From Betaproteobacteria bacterium (GTDB taxonomy: Bacteria > Pseudomonadota > Gammaproteobacteria > Burkholderiales > Casimicrobiaceae), in NCBI GenBank assembly GCA_009778785.1, contig WRFN01000001.1:186001-250000 (forward strand): a DNA stretch of 64,000 nt, given 5' to 3'. The notes beneath the pieces are model-generated. The model saw only the letters and a list, made by a program, of their open reading frames with translations. It was not told where the DNA came from and ran no database searches. The translations under genes were made by a program, and so were the position numbers. This document shows, piece after piece, positions 45,345 through 53,328 of this stretch. Each line of letters starts with the position of its first letter. The stretch's first letter is position 1.

Positions 45345-45466
45345 GAATCGAAAAAGTCGCTTTTTACAAAAAAGCCGTCCGGTCTTCGGCCTTCGGAGTT
45401 AGAACAACATGACACTTAACAAGCAAGCGCATTCCAAAAACATGAAGCTGATTATCGCGATGATGC

Positions 45467-46366
45467 CTATTCTTCGGGGGTTTGTAAAGACAGTGTGGCA
45501 TTTTTTTGAATTGTCGTAGAGGCGGGGCGCAGTTTTACGACACGAACGGCGTGTTGCTTCGTCTGCAGGATTTCGACCAAGAAATCGCCAATCTCGCACT
45601 GCGCGCCGGCTTCGGGAATATTGCCAAGATGCTCGACGATCAGCCCGGAGAGCGTTTTGGGGCCGTCGAGCGGAAAGCCGCAGCCCAAGCGGCGGTTCAA
45701 TGTTCGCAGCGACGTTCCGGCATCAATGACCATCCCCGTTTTCGGAATTGTCGGGAGAACGGCGGGCGTTTCGCCCGGCTCGGCGCGGAGCGGCGCCAGC
45801 GCGGTGGCGATTTCGTGAGCCAGATCTTCCAGAGTGACCAGCCCTTGCAATTCGCCGTATTCATCGACGACGAAGCCCAATTGCTGCCGGTCGGCCTGAA
45901 ACTGTTGAACCTGCTTTAACAACGGTGTGCCGGTCGGGATGTAGTAAGCGGGGTGCAGCAGAGCGCGCAAATCCTCGACCCCGAAAGACTCCGCCGAGAA
46001 CAGTCGCAAGGCGTCGCGCAAATCGAGGACGCCGACGATGTGATCCAGCGAATCCTCATAGACCGGCAGTTGCAAATGGCGTCCGGCGGTGATTCCTTGC
46101 CATAGAAGCGTTGGCGCGTCTGCCAGCGGGATGGCCTGAATTTGCGTCCGTGGCGTCATCACGTCGTTAACACTGCCGCTGAGAAGCTCCTGAAAGCAGG
46201 GAGGCGTTTTTTCGGCGGGAGTGCCAACGGGCGTCTCCGGCAAAAGCGGTGGAACGGGTTTGGACGAAAGCGCGCAGCGGCGACGGCAGAAAGCCGCCGC
46301 GCCGAAGAAGCCAAGGAGAAGGCCGATGATGAGGCCTCCGCCGACCAAAAACCATGAAAAAGTCAT
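45467..46366 (-). CDS. CorC/HlyC-type CBS-domain protein without DUF21
   Basis: A 299-residue protein with one N-terminal membrane helix (about 5-27), a CBS pair (about 62-185: VNDVMTPRTQIQAIP and the acidic QLGFVVDEYGELQGLVTLED), and a CorC_HlyC domain (about 205-285). The gene normally found beside the CcsA-like/ffh locus (CorE/YfjD in E. coli) starts with a four-helix DUF21 (CNNM) domain; here that domain is replaced by a single anchor. Members are linked to magnesium or cobalt efflux or to CBS-based regulation. Without DUF21, transport on its own is unlikely. Confidence 0.8.
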   Translation of the reverse strand: MTFSWFLVGGGLIIGLLLGFFGAAAFCRRRCALSSKPVPPLLPETPVGTPAEKTPPCFQELLSGSVNDVMTPRTQIQAIPLADAPTLLWQGITAGRHLQLPVYEDSLDHIVGVLDLRDALRLFSAESFGVEDLRALLHPAYYIPTGTPLLKQVQQFQADRQQLGFVVDEYGELQGLVTLEDLAHEIATALAPLRAEPGETPAVLPTIPKTGMVIDAGTSLRTLNRRLGCGFPLDGPKTLSGLIVEHLGNIPEAGAQCEIGDFLVEILQTKQHAVRVVKLRPASTTIQKNATLSLQTPEE

Positions 46367-46414
46367 TGTATTCGCAGAAAAAAAGCCGGATGAAAAGGCC
46401 GACGGGTTCGCCGA

Positions 46415-47221
46415 TCAGCCTTGCAAAAAAACTTCCAGCACCAGCTTGGAGCCGAGGTAGGCGAACGCCAGAAAAAGCGTTCCCGCCAGAATCCAGTAAA
46501 GCGCTTTGCGCCCGCGCCAGCCGAAGCGCCAGCGGCCGACCAGCAGCGTTCCGAAAATGAGCCAGGCCAGAATCGAAAAAACGCTTTTGTGAGTCCATTT
46601 CAACGGCATGTGAAAAACCTGCTCGGAGAAAAACAGCCCGCTGATGACAGTCAGCGTCAGCAGGATGAACCCCAGCGAAATCAGCTTGAACAGGTAGCGC
46701 TCCAGCGTCAGCAGCGGCGGGGTGCGCTGCGCGGTGACGCCCGCATGCAGCTTTTTCTCCAGCCCGACCATGACCAGCGCTTGCACGGCAGCCACGAAAA
46801 GCAGCGAGTACGCGGACAAGGCGATGGCGATGTGCAGCGCCGCCCAGGATTCCGTGGCGTAGGGGAAACGGTAGGCGCTGGTGAGCACGATGGGCATCAG
46901 CGCGGCCAGCGCGGCGCCGCCCATGATGACGCTGGCGAAGCCCGGCAGCGCTCGCATCAGCCCGAAGGCCCAAGCTACCAGCACGCACAGAAACGCCACC
47001 AGCGAGATGGCATTGCCCAGCGAAATGTCGATGCCGTCGGGGGCGCCGATAGAGCGAGTGAGGGCGCACACATGCAGCGCCAGCGTGAAAAGGATGAAAC
47101 CCCAGACGTATTTCGGCACCGCCGTGACGACAGCAGTACGGGGCAGCCGCCAATGCGTCACCGCGCCCACGGCGTAGAGGACGGCAACCACGAGGTGAAA
47201 AAACGGAAGCGGTATAATCAT
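46415..47221 (-). CDS. CcsA-like membrane protein (YpjD family)
   Basis: A 268-residue protein with about eight membrane segments and the CcsA/CcmC-related core: ALHVCALTRSI, WAALHIAIALSAYSLLFVAA and LKWTHKSVFSILAWLIFG, which carry His residues able to hold haem. In betaproteobacteria and gammaproteobacteria this YpjD-type gene lies beside ffh and a CBS/CorC gene, as here. Its role in cytochrome c maturation is uncertain because the full ccm or ccs set is not adjacent. Confidence 0.85.
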   Translation of the reverse strand: MIIPLPFFHLVVAVLYAVGAVTHWRLPRTAVVTAVPKYVWGFILFTLALHVCALTRSIGAPDGIDISLGNAISLVAFLCVLVAWAFGLMRALPGFASVIMGGAALAALMPIVLTSAYRFPYATESWAALHIAIALSAYSLLFVAAVQALVMVGLEKKLHAGVTAQRTPPLLTLERYLFKLISLGFILLTLTVISGLFFSEQVFHMPLKWTHKSVFSILAWLIFGTLLVGRWRFGWRGRKALYWILAGTLFLAFAYLGSKLVLEVFLQG

Positions 47222-47318
47222 GGAACGATTATTTTAACCCAGATTATCCGGTCATCAGCGGTGGAGAGAATTTCCGCGCCGATGCCCGGTTTTTTGAGAC
47301 GAGAACTTCAGGAAACCC

Positions 47319-48668
47319 ATGTTTGATCATTTAACCCAGCGCTTGTCGCGCGTCGTCAAAACCCTCAAAGGCGAGGCGAGGCTGACCGATGCCAACATTC
47401 AGGACGCCTTGCGCGAAGTCCGCCTGGCGCTGCTGGAAGCCGATGTGGCGCTTCCGGCGGTGCGCGAATTTATCCAGCGGGTGCGCGAGAAAGCCGTTGG
47501 CGAAGAAGTCGTCGGCTCGCTGACGCCGGGGCAGGCGCTGGTCGGCGTGGTGCACCGCGAAATGGCGGCGCTGATGGGCGCTGAAGCCGCAGCGCTCAAT
47601 CTGGCGGTCACGCCGCCGGCGGTAATTCTGATGGCGGGGTTGCAAGGCGTCGGCAAGACCACCAGCGTCGGCAAACTGGCGCGCTTGTTGAAACAGACGC
47701 AGAAGAAAAAAGTGCTGGTGGTGTCGGCGGACGTGTATCGACCGGCGGCCATCGACCAGTTGCAAACGCTGGCGGCGCAGGTGGGCGTGGATTGGTTCCC
47801 GTCGTCGCCGGAGCAAAAGCCGGTTGAAATCGCGCAAGCGGCCATCGAGTGGGCGCGCAAGCATTACCACGACGTGGTGATCGTTGATACCGCCGGACGC
47901 TTGTCCATCGACGAAGCGATGATGAAAGAGATTGCCGAGTTGCACGCGGCGGTGACACCGGTGGAAACGCTGTTCGTCGTTGACGCGATGCAGGGGCAGG
48001 ACGCGGTGAACACCGCGGCGGCGTTCCGCGAGGCGGTGCCGCTGACCGGTGTGGTGCTGACCAAGCTCGACGGCGATGCGCGCGGCGGCGCGGCGCTGTC
48101 GGTGCGTTGGGTCACCGGCGCGCCGATCAAGTTTGCCGGGGTTTCCGAAAAGCCGGACGGGCTGGAAGTGTTTCACCCCGAACGGATGGCGTCGCGAATC
48201 CTCGGAATGGGTGATGTTTTATCGTTGATCGAAGAAGCGCATCGCACTGTTGACCTTGAAAAAGCGCAATCACTCGCCAAAAAACTGAAAACCGGCAAAG
48301 GCTTCGATCTGGAAGATTTCAGAATACAGATCGGCCAGATGCGCAACATGGGCAGCATGCAACGGCTGCTTGAAAAGCTGCCCGCCGAATTGGCGCAAGC
48401 GGCGCAGAGCGCGCCGATGCAGGAAAAGAAAATCGCGCGACTCGAAGGCATCATTCATTCGATGACGCCCGCCGAGCGCCGCAAACCGGAGATCATCAAA
48501 GCCTCTCGCAAGCGGCGGATTGCCGTCGGCGCCGGCGTGTCGGTGCAGGAAGTCAATCAACTGCTGAAACAATTTGAACAAACCCAAAAAATGATGAAGA
48601 TGGTGGCGAAAGGCGGCATGGCCAAAATGATGCGTGGCATGCGGGGACTGCTGCCGGGGATGCGCTAG
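47319..48668 (+). CDS. ffh: Signal recognition particle protein Ffh
   Basis: The SRP GTPase that targets membrane proteins co-translationally. 449 residues: N domain, G domain with GLQGVGKTTSVGKLA, SADVYRPAAIDQL, VDTAGRLSIDE and LTKLDGDARGGAALS, and a methionine-rich M domain with the RNA-binding IIKASRKRRIAVGAGVSVQEVN. Full length. It is divergent from the CcsA-like gene, with 97 bases between. Confidence 0.98.
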   Translation: MFDHLTQRLSRVVKTLKGEARLTDANIQDALREVRLALLEADVALPAVREFIQRVREKAVGEEVVGSLTPGQALVGVVHREMAALMGAEAAALNLAVTPPAVILMAGLQGVGKTTSVGKLARLLKQTQKKKVLVVSADVYRPAAIDQLQTLAAQVGVDWFPSSPEQKPVEIAQAAIEWARKHYHDVVIVDTAGRLSIDEAMMKEIAELHAAVTPVETLFVVDAMQGQDAVNTAAAFREAVPLTGVVLTKLDGDARGGAALSVRWVTGAPIKFAGVSEKPDGLEVFHPERMASRILGMGDVLSLIEEAHRTVDLEKAQSLAKKLKTGKGFDLEDFRIQIGQMRNMGSMQRLLEKLPAELAQAAQSAPMQEKKIARLEGIIHSMTPAERRKPEIIKASRKRRIAVGAGVSVQEVNQLLKQFEQTQKMMKMVAKGGMAKMMRGMRGLLPGMR

Positions 48669-48674
48669 GAGAGC

Positions 48675-49343
48675 ATGATGGTACGAAGACAACCCGCGAG
48701 CGTTGGGAACGAAACCCCGACCGAAAACCCGAGCGAAACTCCAACGAATGTTCCGGGCGCCACCGAAACGGTACCGCCGCCGATGGATTTGCGCGGTTCC
48801 TTTCTGCTGGCGATGCCGGAGCTGGGAGAGGAAGGGCCTTTTTCGCACACGTTGATTTACATTTGCGAACACAACGCCGAGGGTGCGCTGGGCATCGTGA
48901 TTAACCGCGAAACCAAAATGACCGTCGCGCAACTGTTCGATGGCGCCGGCGTGTCGTCGTTCGACGATCATTGGCACAGCGCGCCGGTGTATTGGGGCGG
49001 GCCGGTGTGTAGTGATCGTGGCTTCATTCTGCATCGGCCGGTCGGCGAATGGCAATCGACGCTGGCGGTCAGCAACGAAATTGGCATGACTACCTCGCGC
49101 GATTTGCTTGAAGCGATGGGGCGCGGCGAAGGGCCGGACGAAGCGCTGGTGTCACTCGGCTACGCCGGATGGTCGGCGGGACAGTTGGAGCAAGAGTTGA
49201 CGCAAAATGCCTGGCTGACGATTCCCGGCGACGATGCGGAGGAACTGCTTTTTCAGTGCGCGCCGAAAGCGCGGATCGATGAAGCGATGCGTCGGCTGGG
49301 CGTGAACCCGCTGCATTTTTCCGGCGCGGCAGGCCATGCCTGA
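48675..49343 (+). CDS. algH: YqgE/AlgH family protein
   Basis: A member of the YqgE/AlgH family (DUF179), whose biochemical role is unclear. The core starts at DLRGSFLLAMPEL and includes HTLIYICEHNAEGALGIVIN, YWGGPVCSDRGFILH and LGYAGWSAGQLEQEL. A Thr/Pro/Asn-rich N-terminal extension of about 37 residues (ENPSETPTNVPGATET) is unusual. It starts six bases after ffh and overlaps ruvX by eight bases; the algH-ruvX pairing is typical. Confidence 0.9.
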   Translation: MMVRRQPASVGNETPTENPSETPTNVPGATETVPPPMDLRGSFLLAMPELGEEGPFSHTLIYICEHNAEGALGIVINRETKMTVAQLFDGAGVSSFDDHWHSAPVYWGGPVCSDRGFILHRPVGEWQSTLAVSNEIGMTTSRDLLEAMGRGEGPDEALVSLGYAGWSAGQLEQELTQNAWLTIPGDDAEELLFQCAPKARIDEAMRRLGVNPLHFSGAAGHA

Positions 49344-49773
49344 AGCGAACGCGCCGTCCACCTTGCTGGCGTTCGATTATGGCCACAAACGCATCGGCGT
49401 GGCTATCGGCAACACGTTGACGCAAACCGCACGCGCGTTAACCACGCTTCAGGTTGAGGGTGAAGGAATGCAGGAAAAAGCGCTACGGGCGCTGATGGCG
49501 GAATGGCAACCGCAGAAATTGGTGGTCGGGTTACCGGTGCACATCGACGGCGCCGAACATGAAATGACGCGCAGCGCCCGGCATTTTGCGCGCTGGCTGG
49601 AAGAGATGTTTCACTTGCCGGTGGCGCTGGTCGATGAGCGTTTGACCACGCAAGAAGCGCAACGCCTGCTCGATGAAAGCGGGCAGCGCGGTGAGAAAGC
49701 ACGGGCGGTGCGCGATGCGGTGGCGGCGCAAGTGATTCTTCAAGCGTATTTCGATGAGGGAGAAAGCGAATGA
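49336..49773 (+). CDS. ruvX: Holliday junction resolvase-like/pre-16S rRNA nuclease RuvX (YqgF)
   Basis: A 145-residue RNase H-like nuclease that trims the 5' end of 16S rRNA precursors. LLAFDYGHKRIGVAIGN carries the first catalytic Asp, KLVVGLPVHIDGAEHEMT the conserved middle motif, VDERLTTQEAQRLL the Glu, and RDAVAAQVILQAYF the last Asp. Overlaps algH and the pyrR-like gene. Confidence 0.95.
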   Translation: MPEANAPSTLLAFDYGHKRIGVAIGNTLTQTARALTTLQVEGEGMQEKALRALMAEWQPQKLVVGLPVHIDGAEHEMTRSARHFARWLEEMFHLPVALVDERLTTQEAQRLLDESGQRGEKARAVRDAVAAQVILQAYFDEGESE

Positions 49774-50258
49774 GTGCGCCGGATGCAAAGCAATGTTTTG
49801 AAACGTTGATTGCGCGTATGGAAGGCGCGGTGGCGGTCGATGCGTGGCTGTTGGCGATTGATGATGAGGGCGCGTTGCTGGTCGAACGATTGGCGGCGCG
49901 ATTGCCAATGCTGTTGCCCAATGAGCATCGTTGCGCGGCACTGGATGTGCAAACGCTGGCGCAAGGCGTTTTGAAAATCACTCCGGAAACAACGCTCGCC
50001 GCGATGCTTGCCGAAGAAGCGCCGATTGTTTTGGTCAATGCCGTATTGTGGCACGGCGAAACCGTCGTGCAAGCGGTGTCGCTGTTGCGGCAAAGCGGCG
50101 TTCGCGCGCCAATTGAATTGGCGGCGTTAGCGGATCGCGGCGATTACCTCGTGCCGATTGCGCCGACCTACAGCGGCGGCGAAATCATCGTTGCAGAAGA
50201 TACAGTCGTGCGGTTATCAGAGGATCAGGAATTGGGGATCAGGTTTCAGATCGCGTAG
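49770..50258 (+). CDS. PyrR-like phosphoribosyltransferase, degenerate
   Basis: A 162-residue PRTase-fold protein in the usual pyrR place after ruvX. The PRPP loop that in PyrR reads VLVDDVLYTGRT is IVLVNAVLWHGETV here, so both acidic residues are gone. The LDI-YRDDL motif is reduced to AALDVQTLAQG. The later ALADRG segment remains (ELAALADRGDYLVPIAPTYSG). Uracil phosphoribosyltransferase activity is therefore unlikely; an RNA-binding or structural role could remain. pyrB, normally next, is absent and repeats follow. Confidence 0.75.
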   Translation: MSAPDAKQCFETLIARMEGAVAVDAWLLAIDDEGALLVERLAARLPMLLPNEHRCAALDVQTLAQGVLKITPETTLAAMLAEEAPIVLVNAVLWHGETVVQAVSLLRQSGVRAPIELAALADRGDYLVPIAPTYSGGEIIVAEDTVVRLSEDQELGIRFQIA

Positions 50259-50484
50259 CGTAGGTTAGTGAAGCGTAACCCACGGGCACCATCACTTTTT
50301 CCCTCTCCAGCTTGTGGGAGAAGGCGTCCGAAGGGCAGGAGAGGGTGGGGTGTTGTGCACAGATGAATCAATCTCATGCGGAGAGATGGAGCACGCGAAG
50401 CAACCCCAGCGGTTGAGCGCAAAGGAACAGCGATGATGTGAGTTTGCGACATTGACCCGTTGGGGTTCGATGCCTCACCCCAAT
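50258..50484. repeat. Cluster of intergenic palindromes
   Basis: Three palindromic segments fill the gap between the pyrR-like gene and the convergent helicase gene. GTAGGTTAGTGAAGCGTAAC (50259-50278) is of the GGTTA-GCGTAACC type. CCCTCTCCAGCTTGTGGGAG with the later GGAGAGGG spans 50301-50346. AACCCCAGCGG (50402 onward) pairs with CCGTTGGGGTT (50458-50468). None encodes a protein. They can act as a bidirectional stop for the convergent genes. Confidence 0.65.
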
Positions 50485-52515
50485 CTACTTAGAGTTCCTA
50501 CCTTCAAAAAACGCCACCACTTCTTTCAGTTCCCGTGTTCGTCGCATCGGCGGCAGGCTGCGCCACAGTTTTTTGCCGTAAGGTTTTTCGACGAGACGCG
50601 GGTCGGTGATCATCAGCACGCCGCAATCGGTTTCGGTGCGGATCAATCGTCCCGCGCCTTGTTTGAGGCTGATCGCCGCTTGCGGCAGTTGCCAATCGCG
50701 GAACGGTTCGCCGCCGTTTTTTTTCAGGTGTTCGAGGCGGGCGGCGAGTAACGGATCGTCGGGCGGCGCGAACGGCAGTTTGTCGATGACCACGACCGAC
50801 AAGGCGTCGCCGGCAACGTCAACGCCTTCCCAGAAGCTGGCGGCGCCGAGCAGCACGGCGTTTTTCTCTCGACGAAAACGCTCCAGCAGTTCCGAGCGCG
50901 AGGCTTCGCCTTGCACGAGCAGCGGCCAGTTGTGGCCTTGTTCGGCAAAAATCGTTTGCAACCGTTGGCGTGCGTGTTGCAGCGCGCGGTGAGTCGTGAA
51001 CAACAAAAACGCGCGTCCCTGACTTGCCGTCAGCACCGGCATCGTGGCGTCGATTACGGCGTCGGTGTGTTCTTTGGAGTTCGGCAGCGGCAAGTCGGTC
51101 GGTACATACAAGATGGCCTGATGTTCGTAATCGAAGGGGCTGTCCCAGCGCGCGGTTTGAGCGTTTTCCAAGCCCAATTCATGTTGATAGTGGGTGAATT
51201 GTCCGGCGACCGACAAGGTGGCGGAGGTCAGTATCCAGCTTCGCGCCGAGTTTTCGACGAAGTTGCGAAAGATCGGCGCGACCGACAACGGCGAAGCGTG
51301 CAACTGCCAGCCGTACGATGAAATGTCCGCCCAGCGAATCAGCGGGATTTTGTTGTCGTCGGAGACATTTTCATTATTAGCATTTTCGTCTTCTGCATTT
51401 TCGTCCACCGCACTTTCGTTGCTTGTATTTTCTTCAACTTCAGTCCACTGTTGCAGCGCGCGCGATAAAGTTTTCGCGCGGTTGGCCACCAGTTCGAGGT
51501 CTTCGCTGCGCTCGGCGACGGCGCCCAAATCGGAAGCGGTTTCGTCGAGTATTTTACTTAGTGCTTGCAGGGCTTCGACAAAAGCCGGTTGCGACAGCAG
51601 TTTTGACGCGGCGTATTTGCCCGGAAATTCTCCGGCGGCCAATCGCAGTTGTCGGATCGCCGGAACCAATCGATTGATGCGGATGAGCAATTCGGTGAGA
51701 TCACCGGCGTCGGCGCGAATGGCGGTTTCGGCATCGCGCGCCAGTTCGGCGAGTTGCGCGCCGCCGATGCGTTCGCCGAAAAAAACGGTGGCAATGTCGG
51801 GCAACTGGTGTGCTTCGTCGAGAATCACGGTATTGCAGGCGGGCAGCAATTCGTTCAAGCCTTCTTCACGCAGCAGCGCGTCGGCGAAAAACAAATGGTG
51901 GTTGATGACCACCACGTCGGCGTCCAGCGCTTCTTTGCGCGCTTTCATCACGAAGCAATCGTCAACGTGCGCGCAATGGGTGCCGAGGCAGTTGTCGCGG
52001 GTCGAAGTGACCAGCGGCCAGATGCCGGCGTGGTCGGGAATGTTGGCGAGTTCGCTGCGGTCGCCGCGTTCGGTGGTGCGCGCGAACGAAACGATGGTTT
52101 GTAGATGTTTGGCGTCTTGTTTCGAGGGGAACAAATCTTCGACTTGCGCTTGCGCGAGGCGATGCAGGCACAGGTAATTGCTGCGCCCTTTGAGCAGGGC
52201 AACCGACAACGGCAATTTCAGCGCGTCACGCACCAGCGGCAGGTCGCGCTCGAAAAGTTGATCCTGCAACGTTTTGGTGCCGGTGGAGATGATGACTTTG
52301 CCGCCGCCGGTCAACGCCGGAACCAGATAGGCGAAAGTTTTGCCGGTGCCGGTACCGGCTTCGGCAATCAGGCAGCGGCGTTCGCTGATCGCTTCGGCGA
52401 TGGTTTGCGCCATCGCTTGCTGGCCGGGACGCGCCCGAAAGCCCGGCAGGTGTTGCGCCAACGGACCTTTTTCGGAGAAAACGGCGGTGATGTCGAGAGA
52501 GGGCGGCGCGGTCAA
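50485..52515 (-). CDS. DinG/YoaA-family ATP-dependent DNA helicase
   Basis: A superfamily 2 XPD-like helicase of 676 residues. Walker A AEAGTGTGKTFAYLVPAL, VILDEAHQLPD (DEAH box), GAGRLIRTETDCGVLMITDPR (motif VI) and iron-sulfur cysteines between (NYLCLHRL, DNCLGTHCAHVDDCF). It probably unwinds forked or R-loop DNA during repair. An Asn/Glu-rich linker of five-residue repeats (about residues 359-383) sits between the helicase lobes. The start overlaps the upstream secreted-protein gene by four bases. I do not choose between DinG and YoaA. Confidence 0.92.
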   Translation of the reverse strand: MTAPPSLDITAVFSEKGPLAQHLPGFRARPGQQAMAQTIAEAISERRCLIAEAGTGTGKTFAYLVPALTGGGKVIISTGTKTLQDQLFERDLPLVRDALKLPLSVALLKGRSNYLCLHRLAQAQVEDLFPSKQDAKHLQTIVSFARTTERGDRSELANIPDHAGIWPLVTSTRDNCLGTHCAHVDDCFVMKARKEALDADVVVINHHLFFADALLREEGLNELLPACNTVILDEAHQLPDIATVFFGERIGGAQLAELARDAETAIRADAGDLTELLIRINRLVPAIRQLRLAAGEFPGKYAASKLLSQPAFVEALQALSKILDETASDLGAVAERSEDLELVANRAKTLSRALQQWTEVEENTSNESAVDENAEDENANNENVSDDNKIPLIRWADISSYGWQLHASPLSVAPIFRNFVENSARSWILTSATLSVAGQFTHYQHELGLENAQTARWDSPFDYEHQAILYVPTDLPLPNSKEHTDAVIDATMPVLTASQGRAFLLFTTHRALQHARQRLQTIFAEQGHNWPLLVQGEASRSELLERFRREKNAVLLGAASFWEGVDVAGDALSVVVIDKLPFAPPDDPLLAARLEHLKKNGGEPFRDWQLPQAAISLKQGAGRLIRTETDCGVLMITDPRLVEKPYGKKLWRSLPPMRRTRELKEVVAFFEGRNSK
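51367..51441. repeat. 15-bp coding minisatellite within the helicase gene
   Basis: Five imperfect 15-base units of the type ATTTTCGTCTTCTGC run head to tail at 51367, 51382, 51397, 51412 and 51427. On the minus strand they encode pentapeptides EENTS, NESAV, DENAE, DENAN and NENVS. Because the unit is a multiple of three, copy-number change keeps the frame. Confidence 0.85.
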
Positions 52516-53147
52516 GGTTGGAACACTGTCACGTCGGGGCAGCTTTGAACTGGGCGCTGGCTGGCATCAACGGTCAACGCTTCGCGTATTTGTTGACTGT
52601 AAGCGGCAAAGGCGGAATAAGGCGCGGCGATGCGCTGCCGGTAATCGTCTTCGGTTTCGTTGGGTTGCTGCCGAAGTCCGGCCATCGCGGTGTTCCAGAC
52701 CATGTACAAATCGTTCAGCGCGACCATCGCTTCGCACGACGACTTCGCCTGCGCTTCGCGTTGCGCCGCTTCAAAATATGGCGGCAGCGTGATTTTTTGC
52801 TTGCCTCGGCAGTACGCGCTTTTCAACCCGTTCGCGCCTTGCTCGCCGCTGGCAAAACCGAATTCGAGCAACTCGATGGCTTTGACTTGTCGGCAAACAG
52901 TGTAGAGGTGATCCACGGCGTCCAGAAAACAGCCGATGGCGCTAATTCGGGAAGTGTGCGGGCAGACAAATTCGGCGGAAGGCTGGGCGAGAACGTAGTC
53001 GGACTCCGGCAACGCTTTGGGCTTCGGAGCGCTCGCTACCGGAATATCCGGGTCGGTCAGAGGAACTGCGTAACCGCAGGTCGCCCAACCGGAAGCAATC
53101 ACGAGAAAGGCGGACAGAAAAAAACGGTCAAAAAAGCGAAACGACAC
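52512..53147 (-). CDS. Predicted exported protein, unknown function
   Basis: Counting from a GTG that gives SFRFFDRFFLSAFLVIASG, the protein has a plausible signal peptide cleaved near CGYAVPL and a mature part of about 185 residues with six or more cysteines (FVCPHTS, IGCFLDA, TVCRQV, SAYCRG, SSCEAM, QSCPDV), suggesting disulfides in the periplasm. Much of the rest is helical. A longer in-frame ATG at 53345 would overlap the divergent gene and encode a poor N-terminus. The family is not recognised. It overlaps the downstream helicase start as ATGA. Confidence 0.6.
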   Translation of the reverse strand: MSFRFFDRFFLSAFLVIASGWATCGYAVPLTDPDIPVASAPKPKALPESDYVLAQPSAEFVCPHTSRISAIGCFLDAVDHLYTVCRQVKAIELLEFGFASGEQGANGLKSAYCRGKQKITLPPYFEAAQREAQAKSSCEAMVALNDLYMVWNTAMAGLRQQPNETEDDYRQRIAAPYSAFAAYSQQIREALTVDASQRPVQSCPDVTVFQP

Positions 53148-53328
53148 AGCAGAATGGGTAAAAAGCTTTAATTTTTTATCGTAGCGCAAACCGCAGTTGG
53201 CCGCAAGAGCGGAAAGAGAGGGTCGAAAAAAAACCACGAAAAAATGGTGGGCTTCCGCCGTGGGGGCAAAAGCAAGCGCAAAAGACGCGGCAAGAGTAGA
53301 ATTATCCCACGGGGGGTAAGCAACCGCG

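Noticed and set aside
51367-51441. Possible CRISPR-like repeat array
   Set aside because: Units are 15 bases, directly adjacent, in frame inside a helicase gene, with no spacers or cas genes.
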